From Sphingomonas sp. 7/4-4 (lineage in GTDB: Bacteria; Pseudomonadota; Alphaproteobacteria; Sphingomonadales; Sphingomonadaceae), in the NCBI RefSeq assembly GCF_027941955.1, contig NZ_CP115960.1, positions 4,158,001 through 4,222,000 on the forward strand: DNA of 64,000 nucleotides. Reading direction: 5' to 3'. Positions 1-9,655 of this stretch are shown here, piece by piece. The notes beneath the pieces are model-generated. The model worked only from the letters and a program-made list of their open reading frames with translations. It had not been told where the DNA came from and ran no database searches. The translations under genes and the position numbers were made by a program. How positions within the stretch are numbered: the stretch's first letter is position 1; every line of letters starts with the position of its first letter.

Positions 1-373
1 GGCGCGAACATCGCGGGGAAGTCCACTTCCTGGAATCCTCGCGGTCGCGCATCCCGCGGTCGACGTCGCCGATGAACAGGATCATCGGCTGCGAATCCTG
101 CATCGCCACATGGACGCCGATCGACGCGTTGGTCGCGCCCGGCCCGCGGGTGACGAAGGCCACGCCCGGCCGTCCCGTCATCGCCCCGTCGGCGCAGGCC
201 ATGAAGCTCACGCCGCCTTCCTGCCGGCACGTCACCACGTCCACTTGCGGCGTGTCGTGCAACGCGTCGAGCACGGCGAGGAAGCTCTCGCCCGGCACAT
301 GGAAGATGCGGTCGCAGCCTTGTGCGACCAGATTGTCGACGAGGATCCGGCCCCCGGTTCGTTTCGCGGTCAT
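1..373 (-). CDS. Thiamine-diphosphate-dependent enzyme, acetolactate synthase-like (partial, N-terminus)
   Basis: This is the start of a ThDP-dependent enzyme of the acetolactate synthase / oxalyl-CoA decarboxylase superfamily; the rest lies beyond the left edge. The reading begins MTAKRTGGRILVDNLVAQGC and contains the family hallmarks FHVPGESFLAVLDAL, with the glutamate that activates thiamine diphosphate, and TRGPGATNASIGVHVAMQDS. After GDVDRGMRDRE the frame fails: at about 37-38 one base is missing, and restoring it gives GFQEVDFPAMFA, the normal continuation. The exact substrate cannot be told from this fragment. It is transcribed away from the window, and about 80 bases separate its start from the stop of the lysozyme gene on the same strand. 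Confidence 0.8.
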   Translation of the reverse strand, partial: MTAKRTGGRILVDNLVAQGCDRIFHVPGESFLAVLDALHDTPQVDVVTCRQEGGVSFMACADGAMTGRPGVAFVTRGPGATNASIGVHVAMQDSQPMILFIGDVDRGMRDREDSRKWTSPRCSR

Positions 374-454
374 GCCCGCTTCCTAGCGCGGCTGACCTGC
401 TTCGCGTAACCCCCGGCCGCTATGCCGGTTATCCCGCGGCGGAATGGCGCCCGC

Positions 455-1416
455 TCAGGACGCCCATTCTGCGCGCAGATCGGCCTCGCTGCCGTCGAAG
501 TGGTTATAGTCGATCTTCCCGCCCGCATTGCCGGGGATGCCGGGCACGGTCGACGCCTTTTCGGCATATTGCCACAGCCAATAGCTCGACCAGCTCTTCT
601 GGACCTTCGCGGTGGGGTTGTACTCGGCGTGCCACAGCCGGTGCGCGCCCCAGAAGGGATCGACGCTGTTGCCGAGCTTCTCCTTGATCAGATGCCCGCT
701 GTAGAGCACCGCGCGGCGCCCTAGTTTCTCGTGGATCCGCTCGAGGAATTCGCGCGCCTGATCGAAGCCCATCTGGAACTTGGCGTCGATCTCATAGTCG
801 AGCGCGACCAATGTGTTCGGGCCGGGCTGCGCCTTGAGAAGGAAATTGTCGACCTGCGCCTTCACCGGCGCGTTGGTGCCCCAATGATAGGCGCCCCAGA
901 GCAGCCCGGCACTCTCGGCGGCGACGCGGCGTTCGGTATAGGTCTTGTCCTTGCCCGTCTGGCCGGTCGTCGCCTTGTGGACGACCCCGAGCAATCCCGC
1001 GGCGCGCGCCTGGGCGAAGCTGTTGACCACATTGCCTTGATAAAGGTCGATAACCACCGGGATTCGCGGTGCCTCGGCCGAAGTGGCGATCGGCGCGCGC
1101 GGCACTGCCGGAACCGGGACGGGCGCCGGCGTGGGAAGAGGGTGGGGGTCGGCGCCGGGAGCGGGGCCGCTCCGGCGGCGAACGGCGTGAGGGGGCCGCA
1201 ACCGCCTGCCCAGACATAGGCATTCTCGTCGGTCTTGTACCAGAGCGGGTTGCCGTCGACCGACAGCCCGGCGACGATGGCGTGGACGTTGAGCGGCGTC
1301 CCAGCGAGCACTTTCCGGAACACCGGCGCGTCGGTGGTCGCAGCGCCCTGGCGCAGATTGACCTTGGCGGTGGTGGTGACCTGACCCGAGATCAGGATTT
1401 GCGGATGCTGCGGCAT
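455..1416 (-). CDS. Glycoside hydrolase family 25 lysozyme with N-terminal SH3-like domain (one frameshift)
   Basis: This is a peptidoglycan muramidase of GH25. Frame-corrected it has about 320 residues. Residues about 10-75 form an SH3-like wall-binding segment (VNLRQGAATTDAPVFRKVLA, then WYKTDENAYVWAGG). A proline- and alanine-rich linker follows, then the GH25 barrel starting VVIDLYQGN and carrying the catalytic D-Y-E in VALDYEID, ending near KIDYNHFDG. The frame breaks in the linker at about 1132-1134, where one C of the coding strand is missing. No signal peptide is seen, as in phage endolysins. The start lies 4 bases after the stop of a small membrane protein, so the two look like an endolysin/holin pair. 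No other phage gene is near, so it may be a domesticated lysis cassette; that is inference. Confidence 0.8.
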
Positions 1417-1419
1417 GGC

Positions 1420-1845
1420 TCAGCCCACCGCATCGTCGCCGGAGGTGCCCGGATTGGGCGCCGCCGTTGCCGCGCTGCCGACGGCGACCGTCTCCTGCCC
1501 GGCGGGGGTTCCCGGCGAAGGTGTCGCCCGGCTCATGAAGCCTTCGATGAAATCGGCGCCCGAATAACCGGCGCCGAGCAATGCGACGATCTGCGCCGAG
1601 GCGACCGCGTGGATATTGCCGATCAGGCTCACGCTTGCCAGCGCGCCTGCAATCGCGCCGATCGCCAGCGAAGTGATGAGCCGGCTCGGCTCGATCACGT
1701 CCGATACCGTGGCGGCGCTGTTGCTGACGGCGTCGTTGAGCTTCTTGAGGCCGACGATGCTGCGAATAGCCTGACCGAGCGTGCCGAGCATCGCGCCGAG
1801 CCCGATAAGCTGCATCCATGTTGTCGCGTCGAATGTGGTGTCCAC
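1420..1845 (-). CDS. Small membrane protein, holin-like
   Basis: This 141-residue protein matches no family I recognise by motif. It has a short hydrophobic stretch at about residues 10-30, a strongly hydrophobic segment at about 58-80 (LAIGAIAGALASVSLIG), a third at about 84-98, and a low-complexity tail rich in Ala, Pro, Gly and Thr. Two or three membrane passes, small size and close coupling (4-base gap) to the GH25 lysozyme downstream fit a holin, which would let a lysozyme without a signal peptide reach the wall. It could also be an unrelated inner-membrane protein. The ATG start sits just after an AT-rich region with inverted repeats. Confidence 0.55.
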   Translation of the reverse strand: MDTTFDATTWMQLIGLGAMLGTLGQAIRSIVGLKKLNDAVSNSAATVSDVIEPSRLITSLAIGAIAGALASVSLIGNIHAVASAQIVALLGAGYSGADFIEGFMSRATPSPGTPAGQETVAVGSAATAAPNPGTSGDDAVG

Positions 1846-1882
1846 AGTTCAGCTCCCCTTCTCGCCGACTGCTGAGTCTCTA

Positions 1883-1954
1883 TTTACGAAGATTGCATAG
1901 TTGCACGTAAATGCAAGATATGTTCTTGCCTGCCGCAATCATCTGATAATTATC
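1883..1954. promoter_or_regulatory. AT-rich regulatory region with nested inverted repeats
   Basis: The gap between the lysozyme/holin pair (minus) and scoA (plus) is clearly richer in A and T than its surroundings. It holds TTTACG (1883-1888) facing CGTAAA (1906-1911), TTGCAT (1893-1898) facing ATGCAA (1911-1916), and a perfect 10-base palindrome GATAATTATC (1945-1954). Paired sites of this type are common for phage-type or XRE-type repressors. No regulator gene is adjacent, so which protein binds here, and for which gene, is open. Confidence 0.4.
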
Positions 1955-2080
1955 TGGAAATAGTGCCGTCATGGCGGCGAGGCTCAACCGGAGCCGAAGT
2001 TGAAACCTGGTTCAGGTTTGCTTGACCCGCCCTGATGCGCGGGATTATCGCCGCGGCGGGCCAGGAGAGAATCGCGAACC

Positions 2081-2788
2081 ATGAAGAAGCTCTATGCGAA
2101 CGCCGGGGCGGCACTGGACGGGCTGCTGTTCGACGGCATGACGTTGTGCGCGGGCGGCTTCGGCCTGTGCGGGATTCCCGAGCGGCTGATCGACGCGATC
2201 CAGGTCTCGGGGGTCAAGGACCTGACGATCGCGTCGAACAATGCCGGCATCGACAATGAGGGCCTCGGCAAGCTGCTGCGCAGCCGGCAGGTGAAGAAGA
2301 TGATCTCCTCCTATGTCGGCGAGAACAAGGAGTTCGAGCGGCAATATCTGAGCGGCGAGCTCGAGGTCGAATTCTGTCCGCAGGGCACGCTCGCCGAACG
2401 CTGCCGGGCAGGGGGCGCGGGCATTCCGGGCTTCTACACCAAGACCGGCGTCGGCACCCAGGTCGCCGAGGGCAAGGAGGCGAAGATCTTCGACGGCGAG
2501 GAGTATATCCTCGAGCGCGGCATCCGCGCCGATCTGTCGATCATCAAGGGCTGGAAGGCTGACGAGAGCGGCAACCTCATCTTCCGCAAGACCGCGCGCA
2601 ACTTCAACCAGCCGATGGCGACCGCGGGCCGGATCTGCGTCGCCGAAGTCGAGGAAGTGGTGCCCGTCGGCAGCCTGGATCCCGATCAGATCCATCTGCC
2701 CGGCATCTATGTGAAGCGGCTGATCGTCGGCGCCCCCTACGACAAGAAGATCGAGTTCCGCACCGTCCGCACCCGCGAGGCGGCGTGA
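2081..2788 (+). CDS. scoA: Succinyl-CoA:3-ketoacid CoA-transferase subunit A
   Basis: This is the alpha subunit of 3-oxoacid CoA-transferase, which moves CoA from succinyl-CoA to acetoacetate and so feeds ketone bodies into the TCA cycle. The 235 residues match the usual length. The sequence shows the class I CoA-transferase pattern: GGFGLCGIPERLIDAI, SNNAGIDNEGLGKLL, and later GIPGFYTKTGVGT. The beta subunit follows 1.4 kb downstream, separated by two genes that overlap their neighbours by 1-4 bases, so all four should be one transcript. An AGGAGAG Shine-Dalgarno lies before the ATG. The stop overlaps the GTG start of the next gene. Confidence 0.93.
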   Translation: MKKLYANAGAALDGLLFDGMTLCAGGFGLCGIPERLIDAIQVSGVKDLTIASNNAGIDNEGLGKLLRSRQVKKMISSYVGENKEFERQYLSGELEVEFCPQGTLAERCRAGGAGIPGFYTKTGVGTQVAEGKEAKIFDGEEYILERGIRADLSIIKGWKADESGNLIFRKTARNFNQPMATAGRICVAEVEEVVPVGSLDPDQIHLPGIYVKRLIVGAPYDKKIEFRTVRTREAA

Positions 2789-3863
2789 TACCGCGCCCGG
2801 CGTTGGCCTGCATGGCGGCGGCCCCGCTCGCCGCGCTGGCGCTGTCTGGGTGCGCTGCGGCGCTGGTCGCGGCACCGCTGGCAGCCGGCGCAGGCGTGTA
2901 CAAATCATCGCAGGACCGGCCGGCCGGGCGTGACCGCAAGCGCCCCCGGCAGCAGGCGCCGAAGCCCGGGCAGGTTCTCACCGCGCCCGATGGAAGCAAG
3001 ATACAGGTCACCAATCTGACTGCGCTGCCCCCGCCCAGCGGCACTTCGACCGGACCCGCGCCGGTCGCCGGCACCGCGCCGGGCGGCATGCAATTCCTCT
3101 ACGGCTCGGGCGAAGCCGCGGCGCTCAGCCTCCAGGCCTATCAAGCACTGTGGAATTACCTGAAGGTCGAGATCAGCTATCGCCGCGACAAGTCGCAGGT
3201 CCGCTCGGTCGTGCTCGCACCCGGCTCGACGCTCGACAATCCGCGTTTCGAAACCTGCGGCAAGCGCCCGTTGGCAATCGTGCTCGACATTGACGAGACC
3301 GCCCTGCTCAATCTCGGCTATGAACGCGACGAGGCGATCCGCGGCGGCAGCTACGACGCGGCCCGCTGGACGCGCTGGGAGCAGACCGGTGCCGACAAAG
3401 TGGAAGCCGTCCCCGGCGCGGCGGAGGCACTAGCGGCGGCGCGGGGCGAAGGCTTCAAGGTGATCTTCAATTCCAATCGCTCGGTCGCCAGTGCCGCCCA
3501 GACCACGGCCGCGCTCGAACATGCCGGCCTCGGTCCGGCGGCGCTCTTCGACACCTTGTGGTTGCGCGGCGAGGGGAGCCGAGCGGCAAGGACGCGCGCC
3601 GCCAGCAGATCGCCCAGCGTTACTGCATCGTCGCGATGGCGGGCGACCAGCTCGGCGACTTCAGCGACCTGTTCAACGCGCCGGACGCACCGGTGCTCGC
3701 GCGGCGCAACAGCGTCGGAGGAACGCTGCTCGCGCCGCTCTGGGGTGCGGGCTGGTTCATGCTGCCGAACCCTGTCTATGGCACCGCGCTGAAGGGCGGC
3801 GTGGCCGAGATTTTCCCGCCGGAAGCGCATTGGACCGATCCGGCACAAGGAGCCGCGCGATGA
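2785..3863 (+). CDS. HAD-family acid phosphatase / 5'-nucleotidase, lipoprotein e(P4) type (one frameshift)
   Basis: This is an outer-membrane or periplasmic phosphatase of the e(P4) family, members of which dephosphorylate NMN and nucleotides. Frame-corrected it has about 359 residues. The N-terminus has a lipoprotein signal with lipobox LSGC. The HAD nucleophile motif VLDIDETALLN and the later MAGDQLGDFSD acid motif are present. The frame breaks at the G run 3573-3576 (one G missing), between TLWLRGE and EPSGKDARRQQ. A GTG start overlaps the scoA stop by four bases. Its place inside the sco operon is unusual functionally. A role in recovering extracellular nucleotides would fit the purine genes further on, but that is inference. 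Confidence 0.85.
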
Positions 3864-4174
3864 GCTTTGGACGCAAGGGTGTCGTCACCGACGAGCTCGA
3901 CATATCGAGCGCCGCGCACCTGCTCCAGGGCAGCCGCGAGTTCCTGCGCATGTGGGCGAAGCCCGGCGGCCCGGCCACATGCCTGGTCGATCCCGCAGCA
4001 CTCGGCGCCGATCCGGCGCTGTTCGGCATCGCTTTGGTCGATTGCGTCCGCCACGGCGCGCGCGCCTGGGCGAACGCCACCGGCATCAGCGATGCCGAAG
4101 CGCTCGCCCGTATCTGGTTCGGTGTCGATGCCGAGCGCCAGTCTCCCACCGATCTTGGCAAGGAAGTGCATTGA
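3860..4174 (+). CDS. DUF5076 domain protein
   Basis: This 104-residue cytosolic protein of unknown function (MSFGRKGVVTDELDISSAAH) fits the DUF5076 family, as I recall it, which in sphingomonads sits between the two CoA-transferase subunit genes. It has no signal peptide or membrane segment and ends in an acidic/polar tail. Start and stop both overlap the neighbours (ATGA at the front, TGATG at the back), which indicates translational coupling and expression with scoA and scoB. A role as an assembly or regulatory factor for the transferase is possible, but nothing in the sequence shows it. Confidence 0.7.
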   Translation: MSFGRKGVVTDELDISSAAHLLQGSREFLRMWAKPGGPATCLVDPAALGADPALFGIALVDCVRHGARAWANATGISDAEALARIWFGVDAERQSPTDLGKEVH

Positions 4175-4821
4175 TGCCCTGGACCCGTGACGAAATGGCC
4201 GCGCGCGCGGCGAAGGAGCTCAAGGACGGCTTCTATGTCAATCTCGGCATCGGCATCCCCACGCTGGTGGCGAACCACATACCCGAGGGCGTCGAAGTCA
4301 CGCTCCAGTCCGAGAACGGCATGCTCGGCATCGGCCCCTTTCCCTATGAGGGCGAGGAGGACCCGGACCTGATCAATGCGGGCAAGCAGACGATCTCGGA
4401 GCTGCCCAGTTCGGTCTATTTCTCGTCGTCGGACAGTTTCGCGATGATCCGCGGCGGGCATATCGACCTGACCGTGCTCGGCGCGATGGAAGTCAGCGAA
4501 GCCGGCGACATCGCCAACTGGATGATCCCGGGCAAGATGATCAAGGGCATGGGCGGCGCGATGGACCTCGTCGCCGGGGTCAAGAAGATCATCGTGGTGA
4601 TGGAGCACAACTCCAAGGCGGGCGACCCCAAGTTCATCCCGACCTGCACGCTGCCGCTCACCGGCAGGAACGTCGTCGACATGATCATCACTGATCTCGC
4701 GGTGTTCCAGCGTTCCGATCACGACAGCCCGTTCCGGCTGGTCGAGCTCGCACCGGGAGTGACGACGGAGGAAGTCGCCGCGAAGACCACCGCCAGCTAC
4801 GAAGCCGCCGTCGTCGCTTGA
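4174..4821 (+). CDS. scoB: Succinyl-CoA:3-ketoacid CoA-transferase subunit B
   Basis: This is the beta subunit of 3-oxoacid CoA-transferase, 215 residues. It carries the catalytic glutamate in QSENGMLGIGP, the residue that forms the covalent glutamyl-CoA intermediate. GIGIPTLVANHIPEG and MGGAMDLVAGVKK are further family segments. The ATG at 4174 overlaps the preceding stop. With scoA it should form the active heterotetramer. Together they would let the cell use acetoacetate, for example from polyhydroxybutyrate or from leucine or aromatic breakdown. Confidence 0.94.
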   Translation: MPWTRDEMAARAAKELKDGFYVNLGIGIPTLVANHIPEGVEVTLQSENGMLGIGPFPYEGEEDPDLINAGKQTISELPSSVYFSSSDSFAMIRGGHIDLTVLGAMEVSEAGDIANWMIPGKMIKGMGGAMDLVAGVKKIIVVMEHNSKAGDPKFIPTCTLPLTGRNVVDMIITDLAVFQRSDHDSPFRLVELAPGVTTEEVAAKTTASYEAAVVA

Positions 4822-4868
4822 CGGAGGTGCGCGTTGACGCTGTGCCGGCCGAGGCGTAGCCTTCGAAT

Positions 4869-5548
4869 ATGGGCTGGTTCCGCCGCCGTTATCTCGACCT
4901 TCTGGGCTCGATCTACATCTACAACGAGCATCGCGGCTATACGAGCATCGATAGGGTGCTCGAGGCGGTGCGTGCGCGATCGCCGGACGACGTCGCGCTG
5001 ATCGCCGCGATCGAGAAGCACCGCGCCGACGAACGCAAGCACTATCTCATGTTCAAGCGCTGGTTCGAGCTACAGGGCAAGATGCCGCTCAAAGTCGATC
5101 GTACCTGCGGCCATATCGATCGCTTCGTCGAGATCATGTTCCGTCGCACGATCGACGATCTCGATACCGACGCGATCATCGCCAGCGACGACGAGTTCGA
5201 GAAGCTCTGCCGGGTGATCTCGCTGACCGAGCAGCGCGGCTACAAGCAAGTCGACGTCCTGCTGCGCCACCCTTGGTCACCGGCGACAAGGTTCTGATGC
5301 GGATATTCCGGATCATCGAGAAGGACGAGCCGAGCCACTGGGCGCCCTATGACGGCTGGCTGAAGGCGAACGGCAAGCGCGATCCGAAATGGTGGGAGCG
5401 GGCGATAGACACCTTCATCCACTCCGAATTGCTGTTCCTCAAGCTGCCGGCATTGTTCCTGAACCCGTTCGTGGCCCGTCGCACCGACTGGGCCGATGCA
5501 CAGGAGCCGGCCCAGCGGCTGGCGACGCCGCTTCCCGCGGGGCTGTAG
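4869..5548 (+). CDS. Ferritin-like domain protein (one frameshift)
   Basis: This predicted helical protein of about 226 residues (frame-corrected) begins MGWFRRRYLDLLGSIYIYNE. Several E and ExxH patterns typical of ferritin-like diiron proteins are visible: YNEHRGY near residue 20, EKHRADERKHY near residue 55, and IEKDEPSHW in the C-terminal half. The frame is broken at about 5270-5272, where one C is missing in CACCCTTGG; restoring it joins VDVLLRHP to LVTGDKVLMRIF. No signal peptide is seen. It probably binds a di-iron centre; the reaction is unknown. It is convergent with the GNAT gene downstream. Confidence 0.7.
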
Positions 5549-5549
5549 C

Positions 5550-5573
5550 CGGGGCGGACCGAAGCCCGCCCCG
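5550..5573. terminator. Hairpin between convergent genes
   Basis: A perfect 8-base GC stem (5550-5557 with 5566-5573) around an 8-base loop lies in the 31-base gap between the ferritin-like gene and the GNAT gene, which point at each other. It could stop transcription from both sides. There is no T run on the plus strand. Confidence 0.5.
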
Positions 5574-5579
5574 AACCTC

Positions 5580-6050
5580 TCATTCGGCGACGAGGCAGTG
5601 CCAGCAGATCAGCTGGCCGTCTTCGGCGTCGAAGCGCTCACCCACGCGCTCGAAGCCGTTGCGTTCGAGCACGCGCTGCGAGGCCGCATTGTCGAGCGCG
5701 GTCTCGGCAGTGATCGCCGTGACATTCGGAGCGGCGCGCGCCCATTCCACGACCGATCCGATCGCCTGGGTCGCACTTCCGCGACGCTGCCGATCGGGGG
5801 CGATGCCATAGCCGATGTCGATGTTGCCTCCTTCGGGCGGGCGGGTGATCGAGCAGAGGCCGACGACTGCGCCGTCCTCGACGATCAGCCACGACGCCGG
5901 AGCGAAAGTGGCGCTGACTCGCTCGGCCAGTCCGGCGAGCATCTGCAGGATTTCCGGCGGCGCGATCGGGCTGTCGGCAAGCGTCAGGCCGCGCGGCGCA
6001 CGGCCGTCCAGAAGCGCGGCATAGTCTGCCGCGTCGGTTTCGATGATCAT
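5580..6050 (-). CDS. GNAT-family N-acetyltransferase
   Basis: This is a 156-residue acetyltransferase of the GNAT fold. The acetyl-CoA-binding motif A is visible as IGYGIAPDRQRRGSATQAIG, followed by the asparagine/glutamate pattern ALDNAASQRVLERNGFERVG shared by RimJ/RimL-like members. The acceptor substrate cannot be deduced. Single gene; the upstream 230 bases (6051-6279) form a shared divergent region with the epimerase gene and hold no other gene I can support. Confidence 0.88.
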   Translation of the reverse strand: MIIETDAADYAALLDGRAPRGLTLADSPIAPPEILQMLAGLAERVSATFAPASWLIVEDGAVVGLCSITRPPEGGNIDIGYGIAPDRQRRGSATQAIGSVVEWARAAPNVTAITAETALDNAASQRVLERNGFERVGERFDAEDGQLICWHCLVAE

Positions 6051-6279
6051 TCAATACCTCGGTAAATGCGGGAAAGCCGGCTTGTTTGCCGGCGCACGCT
6101 CGCGCGTCAGCGCCGCATCGAGCACACGCACATCGACGCTCGGCCGCGCAAGCGGTCGGAGGCGACAGGGGTGAGCAAAGGCGATCTCCTGTGAGGTTGG
6201 CGCCTATCTGAAACGACAAGCCGTGCTTGTAAACCCGCAGCTATTTTCAGAGCATGCCGGCCTGGGCTATCGGGCGCAC

Positions 6280-7241
6280 ATGCGTATCCTTCTCACAGGC
6301 TCGTCCGGCTGGCTCGGCCGCTTCCTTGCACCGATGCTGCGGGCCCGCGGCGATGTGGTGACCGGTCTCGACGTCGCGCGGGGCCCCGACACCCAGGTGA
6401 TCGGCTCGGTCGCCGATCGCGCGCTCATCGACCGCCTCTTCGCCGAGCATGGTATCGAAGCGGTGATCCACGGCGGCGCGCTACATAAGCCCGACATCGC
6501 CCGCTATCCGGCGCAGGCATTCATCGACGTCAACGTCACCGGCACGCTCAACCTGCTCGAAGCCGCTACCGCTGCGGGCCACGACCGCTTCGTCTTCACG
6601 TCGACCACTTCGCTGATGATCTCGACAGCGATCCGCAACGAGCTCGCCGACCATGCCGTCTGGCTCGACGAAACCAGCGGCCCGCTCGAGCCGCGCAACA
6701 TCTACGGCGTCACCAAGCTCGCCGCCGAGCAGCTCTGCCGGCTCGCACATCTCGAGAACGGGCTGAACTGCATCGTATTGCGCACCAGCCGCTTCTTCCC
6801 AGAGGACGATGATACGCACCGCGATCTGTCGGGCGAGAACATGAAGGCCAACGAACTGCTCCACCGCCGCCTGACGGTGGAGGATGCCGCCCGCGCGCAC
6901 ATGGTTGCGCTGGACCGCGCGCCCGAAATCGGTTTCGGCAGCTTCATCGTATCAGCGCCGACGCCGTTCGATCGGCAGGAATGCGACGAACTCAAACGCG
7001 ACGCCGCGACAGTAATCGCGCGCTATTTCCCCGATGCACCTGCGTTATACGCCGCCAAAGGCTGGGAACTCCCCGCAGTATCGGCCGTGTCTATGACGCC
7101 GCGCTTGCCGGGAAACTGCTCGGCTTTCGCTGCGAGACCGATTTCGGGACTGTGCTCGACGCCCTGCGGCAAGAAAAGCCGCTGCCGTTCGCACATGATC
7201 CGAACTATGTTTCGCCGAAGGAAGTATCAGGCGTGGGATAA
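6280..7241 (+). CDS. NAD(P)-dependent epimerase/dehydratase (one frameshift)
   Basis: This is an extended short-chain dehydrogenase/reductase of about 320 residues when frame-corrected. The nucleotide-binding motif LLTGSSGWLGRFLAP is at the N-terminus, and the catalytic tyrosine and lysine are in NIYGVTKLAAEQLC. The start at 6280 is preferred over upstream codons because it places the Rossmann beta strand right at the N-terminus. The frame breaks at the C run 7071-7074 (one C missing), after AKGWELP and before RSIGRVYDAALAGKLLGF. The substrate is probably a nucleotide sugar or similar, but is not shown by the sequence. Confidence 0.85.
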
Positions 7242-7296
7242 GGGTCCTCCGCGCCTTGTGTTTGCGTAAAGACACAAGAGCTGCGGGGAATTCTGG

Positions 7297-8137
7297 ATGC
7301 GCTGGATCGTTCGCGGGCTGATCGCCCTGGTTGCCGTGCTGTTGCTTGCGTTGGCCGTAATCTATGCCGGCTCCGAATGGGTGATCCGCAAGGGCCATGC
7401 CATGCCGATGGCCGAAGTGGCGATCCCGTCCGACCCCGCCTCGATCGCCGAGGGCGCCCGCATGGCGCGTCTCGCCAGTTGCCGCGATTGTCACGCCGCC
7501 AATGGCGAGGGCGGCGTGCTGTTCGAGGACCCGATGCTCGGCCGTATCGCCCCGCCGCCGCTGGCCCGGGTCGCTGCGACGATGAGCGATGCCGAACTCG
7601 TTCGCGCCATCCGCCAGGGTGTCCACAAGGACGGCTCGTCGCTGTTCATCATGCCGACCCATGCGCTCGGCCATTTGTCCGATCAGGATGTCGGCCGCAT
7701 CGTCGCGTGGATCCGCACCCTGAAGCCCGGCTCCAGGGATCTCGCAGGCGACCATGTCCTATGGTCCGGTCGGTCGCGCACTGATCCTTGCGGGCAAGCT
7801 CCCGGCGATGGCGACTTCAGCCAGGGTCTCGGAGCCGGCCCGTCCCGCCGACATGGGCCGCTATGTCGTCGATTTCGCCTGCACCGCCTGCCACAAGCTC
7901 CATCAGGACGGGACGATGGAGGACGGCAGCACCAGGGTTCCCGCGCTCGCGCCGATCGTCGCTGCCTATGATCCGGACAGGCTCAGGACGCTGCTGCGCA
8001 CTGGCGTCGGCACCAAGCCCGACCACGGCGTGATGAGCAAGGTCGCGCGCGAGAGCTTCTTCGCGCTCACCGATCCCGAGATCGACGCGATCCAGGCCTA
8101 TCTCAAGGGCGAGGCCGAGAAGGCCGCGCCGCAATAG
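7297..8137 (+). CDS. Membrane-anchored diheme cytochrome c (one frame break)
   Basis: This is an electron-transfer protein of about 280 residues with an uncleaved N-terminal membrane anchor (residues 5-25, LIALVAVLLLALAVIYAG) and two CxxCH haem sites: CRDCH at residues 62-66 and CTACH in the second half (MGRYVVDFACTACHKLHQDG). Two similar domains in tandem are typical of alcohol- or sugar-dehydrogenase-type cytochromes. The frame changes in the domain linker, somewhere in 7727-7753. Here the shift is opposite to most others in the window, so either one base is extra or two are missing. It would act on the periplasmic side of the inner membrane; the partner dehydrogenase is not encoded nearby. 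Confidence 0.85.
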
Positions 8138-8203
8138 CGCAGCTTCCTATCGCAAAATTGCGTAGCGGGTTGCTCTCGCGCACGATTGGCCTAGATCGCC
8201 CCC

Positions 8204-9645
8204 ATGGCCAGTAAACCGCTCACCCTGTACGAGAAGATCTGGGCAGACCATGTCGTCGAGCGCCGAGACGACGGCACCTGCCTGATCTACATCGATCGCC
8301 ACCTCGTCCACGAAGTCACCAGCCCGCAGGCCTTTTCGGGCCTTCGCGCCGCGGGCCGCCCGGTGCGCCGTCCCGATCTCACCCTCGCGGTGCCCGACCA
8401 TAACCTTCCGACCACCGCGCGGGTCGATGCCGCGGGGAACGCGCTGCCGATCGCCGATCCCGCCAGCGCGGGCCAGCTCGCCGCGCTGCGTTCGAACGTC
8501 GCCGAGTTCGGCGTGCCCTATATCGACGCGCTCGATGCGCGGCAGGGGATCGTCCATGTCGTCGGCCCCGAACAGGGCTTCACCTTGCCCGGCACCACGC
8601 TCGTCTGCGGCGACAGCCACACCTCGGCGCACGGCGCGCTGGGAGCATTGGCGTTCGGCATCGGCACGTCCGAGGTCGAGCATGTCCTCGCCACCCAGAC
8701 GCTCCTCCTGCAGCAGTCCAAGACGCTCGAGATCCGCGTCGACGGCAGCCTCGGTTTCGGCGTCAGCCCCAAGGATGTCGTTCTCGCCATCATCGGCAAG
8801 ATCGGCGCGGCGGGCGGCACGGGCTATGTCATCGAGTTCACCGGCGAAGTGATCCGCGCGATGTCGGTCGAAGGCCGATTGACCGTCTCGAACATGTCGA
8901 TCGAGGGCGGTGCCCGCTCGGGGTTGATCGCGCCCGACGAAACCACGTTCGCTTATCTCAAGGGCCGCCCGCTCGCGCCCAAGGGCGAGGATTGGGACAA
9001 GGCCGTTGCCTATTGGCGCACGCTGCCCACCGATGCCGGCGCGCGCTACGACAAGACCGTCCTGCTCCACGCCAGCGACATCGCCCCCTCGCTCACCTGG
9101 GGCACCAGCCCCGAGGACGTCGTGCCGATCACCGGCGCGATCCCCGACCCGGAGAGCTTCGCCGACCCCTCGAAGCGTGTCGCCGCGCAGAAATCGCTCG
9201 ACTATATGGGCCTCGCGGCGGGCACGGCGATGCAGGATATTCCGATCGAGCATGTCTTTATCGGCAGCTGCACCAACAGCCGCATCGAGGATCTGCGCGC
9301 CGCCGCCGCGGTGGTGAAGGGCCGGCATGTCGCCGACCGCATCCGCCAGGCGCTGGTCGTCCCGGGCTCTGGGCTGGTCAAATTGCAGGCCGAAGCCGAG
9401 GGTCTCGACCGCATCTTCACCGAGGCCGGCTTCGAATGGCGCGAGCCTGGCTGCTCGATGTGCCTCGCGATGAATCCGGACAAGGTCCCCCCGGCGAACG
9501 TTGTGCTTCCACCTCGAATCGAAACTTCGTAGGAAGGCAGGGTCCGGGCGCGCGAACCCACCTGCTGTCCCCCGCCATGGCGGCGGCGGCGGCGGTCACG
9601 GGGCGCCTCACCGATGTCAGGGAGCTGATGTCGGCGGATGCGTGA
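8204..9645 (+). CDS. leuC: 3-Isopropylmalate dehydratase large subunit (one frameshift near C-terminus)
   Basis: With LeuD this isomerises 2- to 3-isopropylmalate in leucine synthesis. The iron-sulfur ligands are visible in IGSCTNSRIEDL and GCSMCLAMNPD, and the substrate region in CGDSHTSAHGALGALAFG. Literally read, the frame stops at 9532 after 442 residues, but at the C run 9487-9492 one C is missing. With it restored the protein continues GERCASTSNRNFVGRQG and ends at 9645, about 480 residues, which matches the family. The tail HLLSPAMAAAAAVTG is the conserved LeuC end. Two genes lie between it and leuD. Confidence 0.95.
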
Positions 9646-9655
9646 GGGAGTTCGT

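Noticed and set aside
5638..6219. A longer minus-strand frame overlapping the GNAT gene.
   Set aside because: It is an alternate reading of the same DNA with cysteine- and arginine-rich low-information sequence, and the GNAT frame holds all recognisable motifs.
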